Source: AC-37 sp036382905
GTDB lineage: Bacteria > Actinomycetota > Thermoleophilia > Solirubrobacterales > Thermoleophilaceae
Length of the DNA stretch: 45,829 nucleotides
Assembly (NCBI GenBank): GCA_036382905.1
Contig: DASVPL010000101.1
Location: 1 to 45,829 of the forward strand
Direction: 5' to 3'
Below the pieces are notes generated by a model. It was given only the letters and a program-made list of their open reading frames with translations, had not been told where the DNA came from and searched no databases. Shown piece after piece: positions 16,825 to 25,330 of this stretch. The stretch's first letter is position 1; every line of letters starts with the position of its first letter. The translations under genes were made by a program, and so were the position numbers.

Positions 16825-17350
16825 AGTCGGCTGCCGCACCCGAGGCGTACCCCCGCCGCGGGTCGGAGGCCATGCGCGGCGGCGATCTCGTGGCGAAGGT
16901 AACCTCACCGTGACCGGTCGCAGTCGTCCAACCCTGCGCCAGGGACGATCGAACCGCTCAGCCGAGCGTTTGGGTGCTGTTCGCTTGAAACCAGCTGCGA
17001 CCCCGCGGGTGGTCACTTGAACGTTCACGTGGCAGGAGACTCGACCCAGGCCCCTGCCGCCAGTCCCTCCAGGCTTCGCGTCCGGCCGAGATCGCATTCT
17101 CGCGGTGGGGCTCCGCAGCAAGTTTCTCTACATGTCTCATTGCGTCGTTGGCGGGCCCAGTCGGTCTCGCGGACGCGCAGGAGTCCACCGCGCCCACTCG
17201 TCCCGCCCGGAGCGGCGAACAATCCTCCTCAACGTACGCATGGTCAGTATTCCGCTTTCGGGGTGCCCCAGCCCACAGTGCGCGAGGCTACCTACAGGGC
17301 TTCAGCACGGCGAGGACGAAGGAGAGGGCCGCGGCGCGCGCCCCGCAAGG
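16825..17350. other. Non-coding stretch upstream of the Gabija operon
   Basis: About 525 bases with no convincing gene. Short open frames exist on both strands but have Arg/Ser/Pro-rich, shadow-like composition and no ribosome-binding sites. A 10-bp palindrome TGAACGTTCA lies at about 17017-17026. It probably contains decayed sequence left by insertions next to the island border. Confidence 0.45.
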
Positions 17351-17354
17351 CGTC

Positions 17355-17383
17355 TTGACTGGGCAGGGATTGCTGACTACGTT
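17355..17383 (+). promoter_or_regulatory. Promoter of the Gabija operon
   Basis: TTGACT at 17355-17360 (5 of 6 to the -35 consensus), a spacer of exactly 17 bases, and TACGTT at 17378-17383 (TAnnnT form of the actinobacterial -10). Transcription would start near 17390, only about 15 bases before the gajA ATG. There is no Shine-Dalgarno sequence, so a short-leader mRNA is expected. This is the best sigma-70-like promoter I can see in the window. Confidence 0.65.
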
Positions 17384-17404
17384 GGCGCGTTCTCGAATTC
17401 TTTC

Positions 17405-19552
17405 ATGCACCTCAAGACCTTCCGCATCAGAAACTTCCGTCGACTGCGCGACGTTCGCATCGACCTCGACACGGCTACGACGATCTTCGTCGGCGCCAAC
17501 AACAGCGGCAAGACCGCTGCGACACACGTCTTCAGGACCTTCCTCAGGAAGAGCCCCTTTCGGATCTACGACTTCTCGGCGAGCACATGGCAACTGTTCG
17601 ACGAGTTCGACGTCGAGGCCGGTGATCCCGACGCAGAGCTTCCTCGCATCACGCTCGATCTCTGGTTCGAGGTCGAGGATGCGAACCTGCAGCGCGTCAT
17701 CAACCTTCTCCCCAGTCTCGACTGGAACAACGAGCCAGTCGGCCTACGCATCGAGTACGCGCCGGTCGATGGCCGTGAGCTGGTCGGCCGCTACCAACAA
17801 GTCCTGAACGAGCGCCCTCCGGACCCGGATGTGCCGACTGCGAGCTGGCAACCCTGGCCGCAGAGCCTCACGGATTACCTTTCCAAGCGCCTCACCGACG
17901 AGTACGAGCTTCGCTACCTAGTCCTGGACGCCAAGAGCTGTGACGAAGAGTTTCGCTTCCCATCGGACTACGAGCCGCTACGGCTGCCAACCGGGCAGAG
18001 CGGCGCGAGGCTCGTCGATTCCCTCATCCGGGTCGACTTCCTTGATGCGCAACGCCACCTAACCGACACAGAAGCGCATGGACGCGCGGAAGAGCTGTCG
18101 AAACGCCTTGCCCGCTTCTACGAACGGAACCTCGAGCAGCACGACCAGGATGTCGCGGCGCTTAGCGCCGTGGCTGAGACCGAAGCCCGCCTGAACGCGC
18201 ACTTCGCAGAGGTCTTTGAACCCACACTTGAGCGCTTGCAACGGCTTGGGTATCCCGGCTTCGCGGATCCCGAACTCGTCGTCCGCACAGCGCTTGACGG
18301 TCAGACCGTCCTGAACAGCTCGGCCCAGGTCTTCTACAAGCTCTCGGAGGGACTGAAGGGCGGCGAAGGCGCGCGCGTGCTGCTGCCCGACCAGTACAAC
18401 GGCCTCGGTTTCAAGAACCTCATCTACATGGTTGTGGAGGTCCTCGACTCCCACTTCGCGTGGCATGCAGCGGACGACGTGCTTCCCCCGGTCCACCTCG
18501 TGATGATTGAGGAGCCCGAGTCACACCTGCACGCGCAGCTCCAGCAGGTGTTCATCCGCAAGATCCGTGAGGTCCTGCCGGAATCCGAGGAAGGACTCGA
18601 AACGCAGATGGTCGTCACGACGCACTCGGCGCACGTCCTCTACGAAAGCTCGTTCCAGCACATCCGCTACTTCCGCCGCAGCGTCCCGCCGGCCGACACC
18701 CGAGAGAGCGACGTGCGCAACCTGTCGCTGTTCTATGACCGCGAGGAAGCCCCGACGCGTAGGTTCCTGTTGCAGTACATGAAGCTCACGCACGGCGACC
18801 TGTTCTTTGCTGACGGTGCCGTGCTGGTCGAAGGCAATGTCGAGCGGCTCCTCGTGCCGCTCATCATCGAGAAGGATGTTCGCGAGCTGCGATCGCGCCG
18901 CCTCGCCATCATCGAAGTCGGTGGCGCCCACGCGCACCGCTTCAAGCAGCTCATCGAGTTCCTCGACTTACCAACTCTGCTCATCGCTGACCTCGACAGC
19001 GTCATTCCGAACGAGCAGACCGGGCAATCGCGCTCCTGCATGACCACGGAGGCGGACGCAACGACCGCGAACCCGATTCTCAAAGATTGGCTTCCGCAGG
19101 TCGAGCTGATCGCCGAGCTGCTCACGCTCGACGCCACCAGAAAGATTTCAATGGCGGAGTCCAACGGCGGCGGGCAGGTTCGTGTGGCTTACCAGACGAC
19201 TGAGACCGCGGATTGGTCGGGGGAGTCGAAGATGCTCGCCGGACGCACGTTCGAAGAGGCCTTCGCCCTGCAGAACCTCAATTGGATCCAGAGCTCGAAC
19301 CAGGTCGCGCTCGGACTCGGCGTGAAGGACGCCGCGCAGAAGACACTCGATGACCTCCACGAGGCCATCTACAACAAGGTCCGCACGTTCGACAAGACGG
19401 CGTTCGCGCTGGCTTTGATCGACGCAGACGAGAACGCGTGGGTGGCGCCCGCCTACATCGTCGAGGGCCTCGAATGGATGCGCGGTGTGCTGGTCGACCC
19501 CACCTCGGGCAGCGAAGACGATGGTCAGCCCGACGCCGCGGTGACGGCTTGA
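17405..19552 (+). CDS. gajA: Gabija anti-phage system ATPase/TOPRIM nuclease GajA
   Basis: 715 residues. OLD-family layout: N-terminal ABC-type ATPase with Walker A GANNSGKT (30-37), a long insertion domain (about 80-330), signature/Walker B MIEEPESHLHAQ (367-378), and a TTHSAHVL switch. The C-terminal TOPRIM domain has E476/E480 in VEGNVERLL and DLD at 529-531. In Gabija, GajA is a sequence-specific DNA-nicking enzyme that assembles with GajB and is held inactive by nucleotides until phage replication depletes them (known for the family). The next gene is a UvrD-like helicase with a 4-base overlap, which identifies the pair. The protein is longer than the Bacillus GajA (about 580 residues), mainly by the region after the TOPRIM core. 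ATG 17405 lies just behind a good promoter. Confidence 0.88.
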   Translation: MHLKTFRIRNFRRLRDVRIDLDTATTIFVGANNSGKTAATHVFRTFLRKSPFRIYDFSASTWQLFDEFDVEAGDPDAELPRITLDLWFEVEDANLQRVINLLPSLDWNNEPVGLRIEYAPVDGRELVGRYQQVLNERPPDPDVPTASWQPWPQSLTDYLSKRLTDEYELRYLVLDAKSCDEEFRFPSDYEPLRLPTGQSGARLVDSLIRVDFLDAQRHLTDTEAHGRAEELSKRLARFYERNLEQHDQDVAALSAVAETEARLNAHFAEVFEPTLERLQRLGYPGFADPELVVRTALDGQTVLNSSAQVFYKLSEGLKGGEGARVLLPDQYNGLGFKNLIYMVVEVLDSHFAWHAADDVLPPVHLVMIEEPESHLHAQLQQVFIRKIREVLPESEEGLETQMVVTTHSAHVLYESSFQHIRYFRRSVPPADTRESDVRNLSLFYDREEAPTRRFLLQYMKLTHGDLFFADGAVLVEGNVERLLVPLIIEKDVRELRSRRLAIIEVGGAHAHRFKQLIEFLDLPTLLIADLDSVIPNEQTGQSRSCMTTEADATTANPILKDWLPQVELIAELLTLDATRKISMAESNGGGQVRVAYQTTETADWSGESKMLAGRTFEEAFALQNLNWIQSSNQVALGLGVKDAAQKTLDDLHEAIYNKVRTFDKTAFALALIDADENAWVAPAYIVEGLEWMRGVLVDPTSGSEDDGQPDAAVTA

Positions 19553-21426
19553 CGGGACGTGCCGGCGCTCCCGATACCGACGCGGACGTCGAGATCAGGG
19601 CGCTGCTCGACGAAACGCCGCGCCGCGCCTTCGTAGTCATAGCCGGCGCCGGCTCCGGCAAGACGACGTCGCTCGTCAAAGCGCTCGCCCACGTCGCCCG
19701 GCGGGACGGTCCGGCGCTTCGCAACCGCGGGCAGAAGGTGGCTTGCATCACCTACACCGAGATCGCCGCGAGCGAGATAGCGGAGGACGTGGGGGCGGGA
19801 CCGCTCGTGCACGTGTCGACAATCCACAGCTTCCTGTGGACTCTCGTCCGGCCGTTCCAGAAGGAAGTGATCGCGTGGGTCGCGGACAAGATCGATCGGA
19901 AGATCGCTGAAGCTGAGGCGAAGTTGCAGTCCGAGCGCGCAAGAGAGTCCACGAAGGAGCGCGCCGGCACTGACGTCGAGCGCTATACGCGCCACAAAGA
20001 GGCGCTGCTGAACGTCGAACAGTTCAGGTACGGCATCGGCGCCGACTACGGCGGGGGCGTGCTTGGCCACGGCGACATTCTTCAGCTGGTCCCGACGATG
20101 ATGGTGGAGAGGCCGCTGTTCGCACGCACAGTCGCCGCCCGCTTTCCGTACGTCTTCGTGGACGAGAGCCAAGACACGACCTCGGCCGTCGTGGATGGGC
20201 TAAAGGCCGTCGCGAAGGCGGCCGATGGCAAGATGTCGCTCGGTTTCTTCGGCGACCCGATGCAGCGGATTTATCCCGAGGGGATCGGTGACATCGAGCT
20301 CGACAACGGGTGGGCTCGCGTGGAGAAGCCCGAGAACTTCCGGTCGTCCGAACGAGTGCTTCGCGTCGTCAATGCAGTTAGGGCCGACGCGGACGGACTG
20401 CAGCAAGTCTCCGGCCTCCCCCAGGAGCAGCGTCGCAAGGGAGAGGCATGGTTCTTCGTCCTGCCCGCTGACGACCACCGCCAGGGGTCGCTGGCGCGTG
20501 CAACGGAATGGCTTACGAAGAACAGCAACGCAGGCGACTGGTCCGCGGAGTCTGCGCGCGGCGCCAAGGTCTTGATGATCCTTCATGAGATGGCGGCCCG
20601 GCGTCTGGGGTTTCACTCGCTCTGGGCGGCCTTCCACCAAGCCGGGCCCGGATCGTCGCTCGACCGAGCGTTCGACGAGGGGGCGGCCTGGCCGCTGCGG
20701 CCCTTCCAACAGGCGATCTTGCCGATCGTTAGCCAAGTCGAAAGCGGGGGACATACCGTGGCCGCGATCCGCGCTCACGCACCAGGCCTCTCGGAGGAAG
20801 CACTCGCGGAGACCGATCCTCGGCACGCGCTGAGCGCCATTCGCGACGGCATCAGCGCGCTGCGGGAGCTGATGGAGACCGGTGGGCCAGGCTCGGTGGC
20901 GCAGGCGCTTAGAGTGGCAGCCGAATCCGGCCTCGTCGACCTCGATCCGCGGCTGTCGGCACACCTTGAGCTGCCGGGTGGTCCCGGGGCCGGCGGTGAG
21001 ATCGAGGAGGCCGACCAGCCGGTGCTGGACGCGTTCATGCAGTGCGACGTGCGGCAGCTCGACGCGTACTTCGACTATGTCGCGACCCGTACGCCGTTCT
21101 CGACGCAACATGGCACCAAGGGCGCCGAGTACGACCGGGTGCTGCTGGTGCTCGATGACGACGAGGGATCGAAGTTCACGCTCTACTCGTACGAGAAGCT
21201 GCTCGGGCTGAAGCCGCTCTCCTCGGCTGACCAGAAGAATCACAACGAAGGGAAGGACTCCGTTATAGAGCGCACGCGACGGCTGCTCTACGTCAGCGTG
21301 TCACGCGCCAAGGAGGCGCTCGCTGTCGTGCTGTTCGCTTCAGACGTCGACGCAGCGGCCGAGGCGCTCGAGCGATCGGGCCTTCCGGGGGACGCTCAGG
21401 TTCTTAAGCTCCCCGACATCAGCTGA
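19549..21426 (+). CDS. gajB: Gabija UvrD/Rep-like helicase GajB
   Basis: 625 residues. Superfamily 1 helicase motifs are in order: Walker A GAGSGKTT (33-40), DESQD (205-209, Walker B), FGDPMQRIY (motif III), HGTKGAEYDRVLLV (motif V) and LLYVSVSRAKEAL (motif VI). GajB is the partner that senses DNA ends or single strands and boosts GajA in known systems. The start is a TTG at 19549 that overlaps the gajA stop as TTGA; the only earlier in-frame ATG (19474) lies deep in gajA, so TTG is preferred. The tight overlap implies coupled translation in fixed ratio. No nuclease domain is fused. Confidence 0.87.
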   Translation: MTGRAGAPDTDADVEIRALLDETPRRAFVVIAGAGSGKTTSLVKALAHVARRDGPALRNRGQKVACITYTEIAASEIAEDVGAGPLVHVSTIHSFLWTLVRPFQKEVIAWVADKIDRKIAEAEAKLQSERARESTKERAGTDVERYTRHKEALLNVEQFRYGIGADYGGGVLGHGDILQLVPTMMVERPLFARTVAARFPYVFVDESQDTTSAVVDGLKAVAKAADGKMSLGFFGDPMQRIYPEGIGDIELDNGWARVEKPENFRSSERVLRVVNAVRADADGLQQVSGLPQEQRRKGEAWFFVLPADDHRQGSLARATEWLTKNSNAGDWSAESARGAKVLMILHEMAARRLGFHSLWAAFHQAGPGSSLDRAFDEGAAWPLRPFQQAILPIVSQVESGGHTVAAIRAHAPGLSEEALAETDPRHALSAIRDGISALRELMETGGPGSVAQALRVAAESGLVDLDPRLSAHLELPGGPGAGGEIEEADQPVLDAFMQCDVRQLDAYFDYVATRTPFSTQHGTKGAEYDRVLLVLDDDEGSKFTLYSYEKLLGLKPLSSADQKNHNEGKDSVIERTRRLLYVSVSRAKEALAVVLFASDVDAAAEALERSGLPGDAQVLKLPDIS

Positions 21427-21656
21427 CCCGGGATACGTTGCTCGGTACCGCTGCATGAGCCAAACGCTGTAGTCAGCGCCTACCGCTTCCGCCTGATTTC
21501 GGCAATGCGATGAGCGCCACGCAGCGCTGCCCCCTTCATGCAAGGCCAGAGCTCGCCGGCACACCGCGTCTTTGGACACGACCCTAGGCGCGACGTGCGT
21601 AGCCCGGCCGACGGCGACAGTCAGTCTTGCTCGTCGAGGACGAACTCTCAGCGGGA
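21427..21656. other. Intergenic gap between gajB and a convergent gene
   Basis: 230 bases between two convergent stops. I see no gene, no strong hairpin and no T-tract. Confidence 0.4.
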
Positions 21657-22544
21657 CTACTGATCCGGGCGAGGGTCCTTCAGCGGAGTGTCCCTCTTGA
21701 GTTTGCTGAACGCCGCTTCGACGAGCGGCGACGGATCGTGGCCGGAGCGCGTGGCGAAGCGCAACACGCCGTGCAGGGTCAAGTTCGCCGCCGCCGTCAC
21801 TGAGCGGGTGATTTCCATCGGGTCCGGCTGAAGTGCGGCGCGGAAGTACCCCGGTTCGTACTGCTCGCCAACACTGGCTGTGTAGCCGACGTGCTGGAAC
21901 CAGTTCTTGCCATGGGCGGCCGCGCTGGTGCTTCGCCAGAGGAACTCTGCGTCGCCCGGGGTCAGGCCGATCGCGTCGGCGGTCTCACGGACCATCGACG
22001 AGTACTTCGGCTCGTGCTTCTTGATCCTCGCGAGGCGTTCGGCGTCGCCGAGGCGTTCGGCGAGGACGGTCATGCGCTCGCGCGCCACCGTTGAGCGGTC
22101 ATCGCCGACGGCCTCGAACGCGAGCGCCATCTGGCGTAGGTCGTGGTAGAGCAAGCGAAGGTGCCGGTCGACGCGCTCTGGCGAGGCGTCGTGATCGAGG
22201 ACCCAGACGGCCTGCGCCGCACATTCGAGGCCACTGCGCGCCAACGTGTAGTACGCACGTGGCGGATTGCTGACCGTCATGCCGTCATACACCGTCTGTG
22301 GGGCGACGACGTTCGCCCAAAAGACGAGGTGGTCGACCGCGGCGACCAAGTTCGAGCGCACCCACGCCGAGCACTTCTCCCACGGGTACGCTTTGTCGTC
22401 CGCGTCCAGTGACGACCCGGCTAGAGGGTCGTGGACTTGGTGGAGCACGTGAGACGCCAGCCGGGACCTGTGGGCCGCCTCGACCCAGCGACGGACCTCT
22501 GCTTCGGGCACGCGAACAACGTCACTGCACACAGCCTGGACCAT
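21657..22544 (-). CDS. Unknown protein with a HEPN-like R-x6-H motif, in a defence island
   Basis: 295 residues from the ATG at 22544; a GTG eight codons upstream (22568) is also possible. All-helical composition with no signal peptide. Notable blocks are ARSGLECAAQAVWVLD in the middle and WRSTSAAAHGKNW in the last third. The latter contains R-x6-H, compatible with the Rx4-6H active site of HEPN RNases, a fold frequent in abortive infection and toxin proteins. DUF5677-type proteins show a similar layout. I do not recognise a named family. It is convergent with gajB and is likely a separate defence or stress gene. Codon use is less GC3-extreme than in the core genes to the right. Confidence 0.6.
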   Translation of the reverse strand: MVQAVCSDVVRVPEAEVRRWVEAAHRSRLASHVLHQVHDPLAGSSLDADDKAYPWEKCSAWVRSNLVAAVDHLVFWANVVAPQTVYDGMTVSNPPRAYYTLARSGLECAAQAVWVLDHDASPERVDRHLRLLYHDLRQMALAFEAVGDDRSTVARERMTVLAERLGDAERLARIKKHEPKYSSMVRETADAIGLTPGDAEFLWRSTSAAAHGKNWFQHVGYTASVGEQYEPGYFRAALQPDPMEITRSVTAAANLTLHGVLRFATRSGHDPSPLVEAAFSKLKRDTPLKDPRPDQ

Positions 22545-22568
22545 AGGCAGACGGTCACCCCCGCCCAC

Positions 22569-23380
22569 CCCGCTGTCCCACGAATGCGGTTCGGCGGGCG
22601 CGGCTCAGGCACGGGCGCTCGATCTACAAAGTACCCCAGCTGAGCCGCACTACGGATGTCGAAGTACGCACTGGAAGAGCCTCGACTTCGCCAGGCGACC
22701 CGGCGAGGAAGCCGATCGCCTCTCGCGGTACTCGACGACAAACTCCTCCCGCCGCTCGCGCGCAACCCGCGAGACTTCGCCGAGAAGACGCTCAGGTCCA
22801 TACGTAGCGCCGCTTCGGCTTCCTCGTCGGCCGACGGTTCGGGGCACATGCGGGATGAGGCCGACAGTCCTTAGGCCGGTATCCGGCTCGGGTTCATCAA
22901 CGAGACGTGGAGGCTCGACCGTGGCGAAGGCGCCGTGGAGCCGCCACACCAGCTCTTGGCACACAACGTTGCTCCCGTGCCTTCGCCTTCGGCTGCAATC
23001 AGCCGCGGCTCCACGCGCTTCCTGGCGTCCGCCGCTGCCGCTTTCCATGCAGTGCAGCGGCGCGAGGTGCCACGTGCGGGGAATGCTGTCTCGCATGGAA
23101 CGCAGCAGCGCTCCCTTGCGATCAAACCTCCGGCGTCGAGTCGCGACCGGCAAGGAGCATTCACAGCGGGTCAACCCGCCACCGCTGGCCACACCTTGTC
23201 GGTGCGGCTCATCAGCTAGCTTCCGCGCAGCGTGACTCCCGCGGAGCTCCGCGAGCGGACGGTGGCGGGTCGTGCCGTCGCCGATGCAGAGAGAGCACTC
23301 ACGGTTACGCAGCCGACTACGCACCCGCCGCGTTCAACGGTGATGGGGCGTCCCGCGTTGTGCCGCACGGCTCTGTACGA
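22569..23380. other. Non-coding, structure-rich stretch in the defence island
   Basis: About 810 bases with no convincing gene: the open frames have shadow composition and no ribosome-binding sites. Inverted repeats are dense between 22870 and 23260. They include two interleaved pairs (9 bp: 22923-22931 with 22979-22987; 11 bp: 22934-22944 with 23005-23015), a hairpin CGGCTG-CAAT-CAGCCG (22990-23005), TTCCATGC with GCATGGAA (about 23043-23099), GCGGG-TCAA-CCCGC (about 23167), and a 14-bp palindrome CGCGGAGCTCCGCG (23240-23253). It may encode a folded RNA or be decayed mobile DNA. Confidence 0.45.
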
Positions 23381-24322
23381 CTATGGGTCGCCTGGAAGCC
23401 AGAGCATACATTCGGGTTCGCCCCGCCGGACGGCACGTATCCACGCCCCGAGGACATCCCGGTTGCGAAGGATTAACCGTTCGTGGCTGACGGCTTGCCA
23501 TCCGATTGCAGGGCCGGTGAAGTAAGAACTGGTTACGACCATTGCCTTGTCGGCCTGCGTTAGCCCCATTACCCCGAAGGTCTGCTGAACGATCGGGCTT
23601 CCGACTCGGTTTGACGGGTCCCAGTGTTTGCACTCGACGACGTAGAAATTCCGCTGCCCGCGGTCGACGCGCGTCCCGTAGATGTCCACCCCACCGTCGC
23701 GCGACTGCTGGGTCAGCTGCAAGTCATAGAAGCCCGTGCGGCGAAGTAGCTCATGACAGAGCTCCTCGAACTGCCGCGGGTTTACAAGTTCGTGCAGCTC
23801 CGAGCGGTGATCAGAGAGGTAATCGAGGACGCGAGTGCCGATGAACGTGACAGAGCCAACCGAGCTTTGGACGCGGTCGCGTGCCGATGGCGTTAGGACT
23901 TCCTCGGCCTGGGCGCGTCCTAGGGCCGCGTCCAGGACATCGCGAAACTGTTCCTCGTTAGGAATGACATGCTGGCCGTCATCAGCCAGAGCTCCTCGAA
24001 CTCCTGACAAGAACGGTTCACTCGCTGCCGCTACCCGCGAACGAGAGACGATGGGTCGGCGCCCGAGCAGGATTTGGCCGTTAAGGAGCGCCATCCGCTC
24101 GCGGGCCTCTTGCTCCGCACCTTCGCCGAAGCCCTCAACGGGCTCATTGTGCGCGTCTATGAGTGCGCCGTCAGGAACGTCGATCGCTCCGAAGCCTCTC
24201 GAACGGCCGGTCTCCCGGTCGGTCTGGACCATCGCAGCATTGACCTCGACTACCTTGCCGACAAAGGCGGCGAGATCCGATGCGGTGACTTCGTAGGCGA
24301 GGCTTCCGACGAAGAATTCCAT
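23381..24322 (-). CDS. RRM domain fused to an Mrr-like restriction endonuclease
   Basis: 313 residues from ATG 24322. Residues 2-97 are an RNA-recognition motif: RNP2-like FFVGSL at 3-8 and RNP1-like RGFGAIDV at 42-49, with the closing strand LNGQILLGRRPIV. A linker of about 80 residues follows. Residues about 180-290 are an Mrr-type PD-(D/E)xK nuclease: PRQFEELCHELLRRTGF, then DGGVDIYG with Asp213, VVECKHW with Glu230-x-Lys232, and a trailing SPIVQQ. Mrr-like nucleases cut modified DNA; RRMs bind RNA or single-stranded nucleic acid. The combination suggests a nuclease guided or licensed by RNA, or a DNA/RNA hybrid sensor, as inference. It is divergent from another nuclease gene with 62-95 bp between starts, inside the Gabija island. 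Confidence 0.82.
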   Translation of the reverse strand: MEFFVGSLAYEVTASDLAAFVGKVVEVNAAMVQTDRETGRSRGFGAIDVPDGALIDAHNEPVEGFGEGAEQEARERMALLNGQILLGRRPIVSRSRVAAASEPFLSGVRGALADDGQHVIPNEEQFRDVLDAALGRAQAEEVLTPSARDRVQSSVGSVTFIGTRVLDYLSDHRSELHELVNPRQFEELCHELLRRTGFYDLQLTQQSRDGGVDIYGTRVDRGQRNFYVVECKHWDPSNRVGSPIVQQTFGVMGLTQADKAMVVTSSYFTGPAIGWQAVSHERLILRNRDVLGAWIRAVRRGEPECMLWLPGDP

Positions 24323-24417
24323 GCGAGGCCAGAGCCTAGAAAACGGCGCACCATGCTCGATGCCGACCCATCGCGATCGTTGCCATGCTTGCGTGTCATT
24401 TGGAGAACGAGTTGCGC
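24323..24417. promoter_or_regulatory. Divergent intergenic region between two nuclease genes
   Basis: The two genes start at 24322 (minus) and 24385 or 24418 (plus), so their promoters must overlap here. I see no unambiguous -35/-10 pair. GGAG at about 24405-24408 lies 12 bases before the second plus-strand ATG. Confidence 0.3.
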
Positions 24418-25020
24418 ATGGACTATGAATGGCTGGCGGCCTCACACGGGCCAGCGGCTGAGACTTGGCACACGTTTGTGCGCACCGCCTTGGTCGGCCC
24501 TTGGCTCGATTCCTACGCCCAGCGCACTCCGTGGGAGATCGCGGTCATGGAGATCGAGCTGGGCGCGCTTACTTATCTGTTTGATACGGCACCTACGACC
24601 GTCGGCTGTGGCGATGACCGGGTCGTCGCTGTCTGGGGCCGTTCTCGACCCGCCGATACCCCACGGGACGCTAGCCGTCTCAAGGGGTTCCTTCTCGACC
24701 CGGCGATTTGGTCGCAAGCCGGTCGTGGCCTGGGTCATTTCGTGGGTCATGCTGCAGGCGGCAACATGGACATGAACCTCTTTCCGCAGGCCATCGGCCT
24801 GAACCGCGGCACCTCAAAGCGGGGAAGGGTTTGGAGGTCGATGGAGCGCTACGTCGCGCGGCATCCCGGCACCCCGCTGTTCGTGCGGCCGACGTACGGC
24901 GATCAGACGTGGATCCCGGTCATGATCGACTACGGCCTGCTGGTCGATGGCACCCTGTGGTCCGATCGGTTCGAAAACCACGACTGGTCGGAGTCCACGG
25001 GCATCCCATACGACTGCTGA
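24385..25020 (+). CDS. DNA/RNA non-specific endonuclease-like protein (beta-beta-alpha-Me/NUC fold)
   Basis: 211 residues from ATG 24385; ATG 24418 is an alternative start. The C-terminal half carries a pattern like NUC-type endonucleases: GLGHFVGHAAGG (His118 as candidate general base), NLFPQAIGLNRG (Asn140 as candidate metal ligand), VWRSMERYV, and a following strand LFVRPTYG. These match the order H...N...NRG...W/E seen in the Endonuclea_NS families, although the usual Asp-Arg-Gly-His is Gly-Leu-Gly-His here. The N-terminal 100 residues are of unknown type. There is no signal peptide, so it acts inside the cell. It lies back to back with the RRM-Mrr gene and could belong to the same system; this is inference. 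Confidence 0.6.
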   Translation: MLACHLENELRMDYEWLAASHGPAAETWHTFVRTALVGPWLDSYAQRTPWEIAVMEIELGALTYLFDTAPTTVGCGDDRVVAVWGRSRPADTPRDASRLKGFLLDPAIWSQAGRGLGHFVGHAAGGNMDMNLFPQAIGLNRGTSKRGRVWRSMERYVARHPGTPLFVRPTYGDQTWIPVMIDYGLLVDGTLWSDRFENHDWSESTGIPYDC

Positions 25021-25330
25021 TTTGGACGACAGAGAGCGGCGAAGGGCGCCGGCCGCGGCGCTGCTCCTTTGCGCGAGGAACGGGAGCGGCGCCGGGACGT
25101 CGGCCGGGTAAGACCGGCGCGCGAGGACACGACTGCTGCTTCACCTGAGGCGGGCGCCCGTCGCTCCGTTGCTTTCTCGCTATTTCCGAATCCGAAAGCT
25201 AGCCCGCGACAAGCCGTGCTCATGTAATCACGCGCAGCGGTTCTGCCCTTAGGGCAACCGAGGAGCGAACTGGAGCGGATCTGCCGCACCCTGAGCAGCC
25301 AAGGAGCCCGGAGTCCACCGAAACACGCAA
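25021..25330. other. Non-coding stretch with a strong hairpin
   Basis: 310 bases between the nuclease gene and the convergent TIR-like gene. An 11-bp stem (GGCGCTGCTCC at 25057-25067 with GGAGCGGCGCC at 25083-25093, one G-U pair, 15-base loop) lies 37 bases after the nuclease stop. It has no T-tract but could still end transcription. Its loop (TTTGCGCGAGG) recalls the CGCG-centred hairpins at 16803 and 25892. No open frame is convincing. Confidence 0.45.

Noticed and set aside
22650..23324. 224-aa open frame on the minus strand
   Set aside because: Arg/Ser/Gly-rich composition, no ribosome-binding site, no recognisable motif, and it crosses the stretch of dense inverted repeats. Treated as non-coding.
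23232..23525. 97-aa plus-strand frame starting VTPAELRERTVAGRAV
   Set aside because: The first 25 residues look protein-like but the rest is shadow of the RRM-Mrr gene on the other strand; at most a gene fragment.
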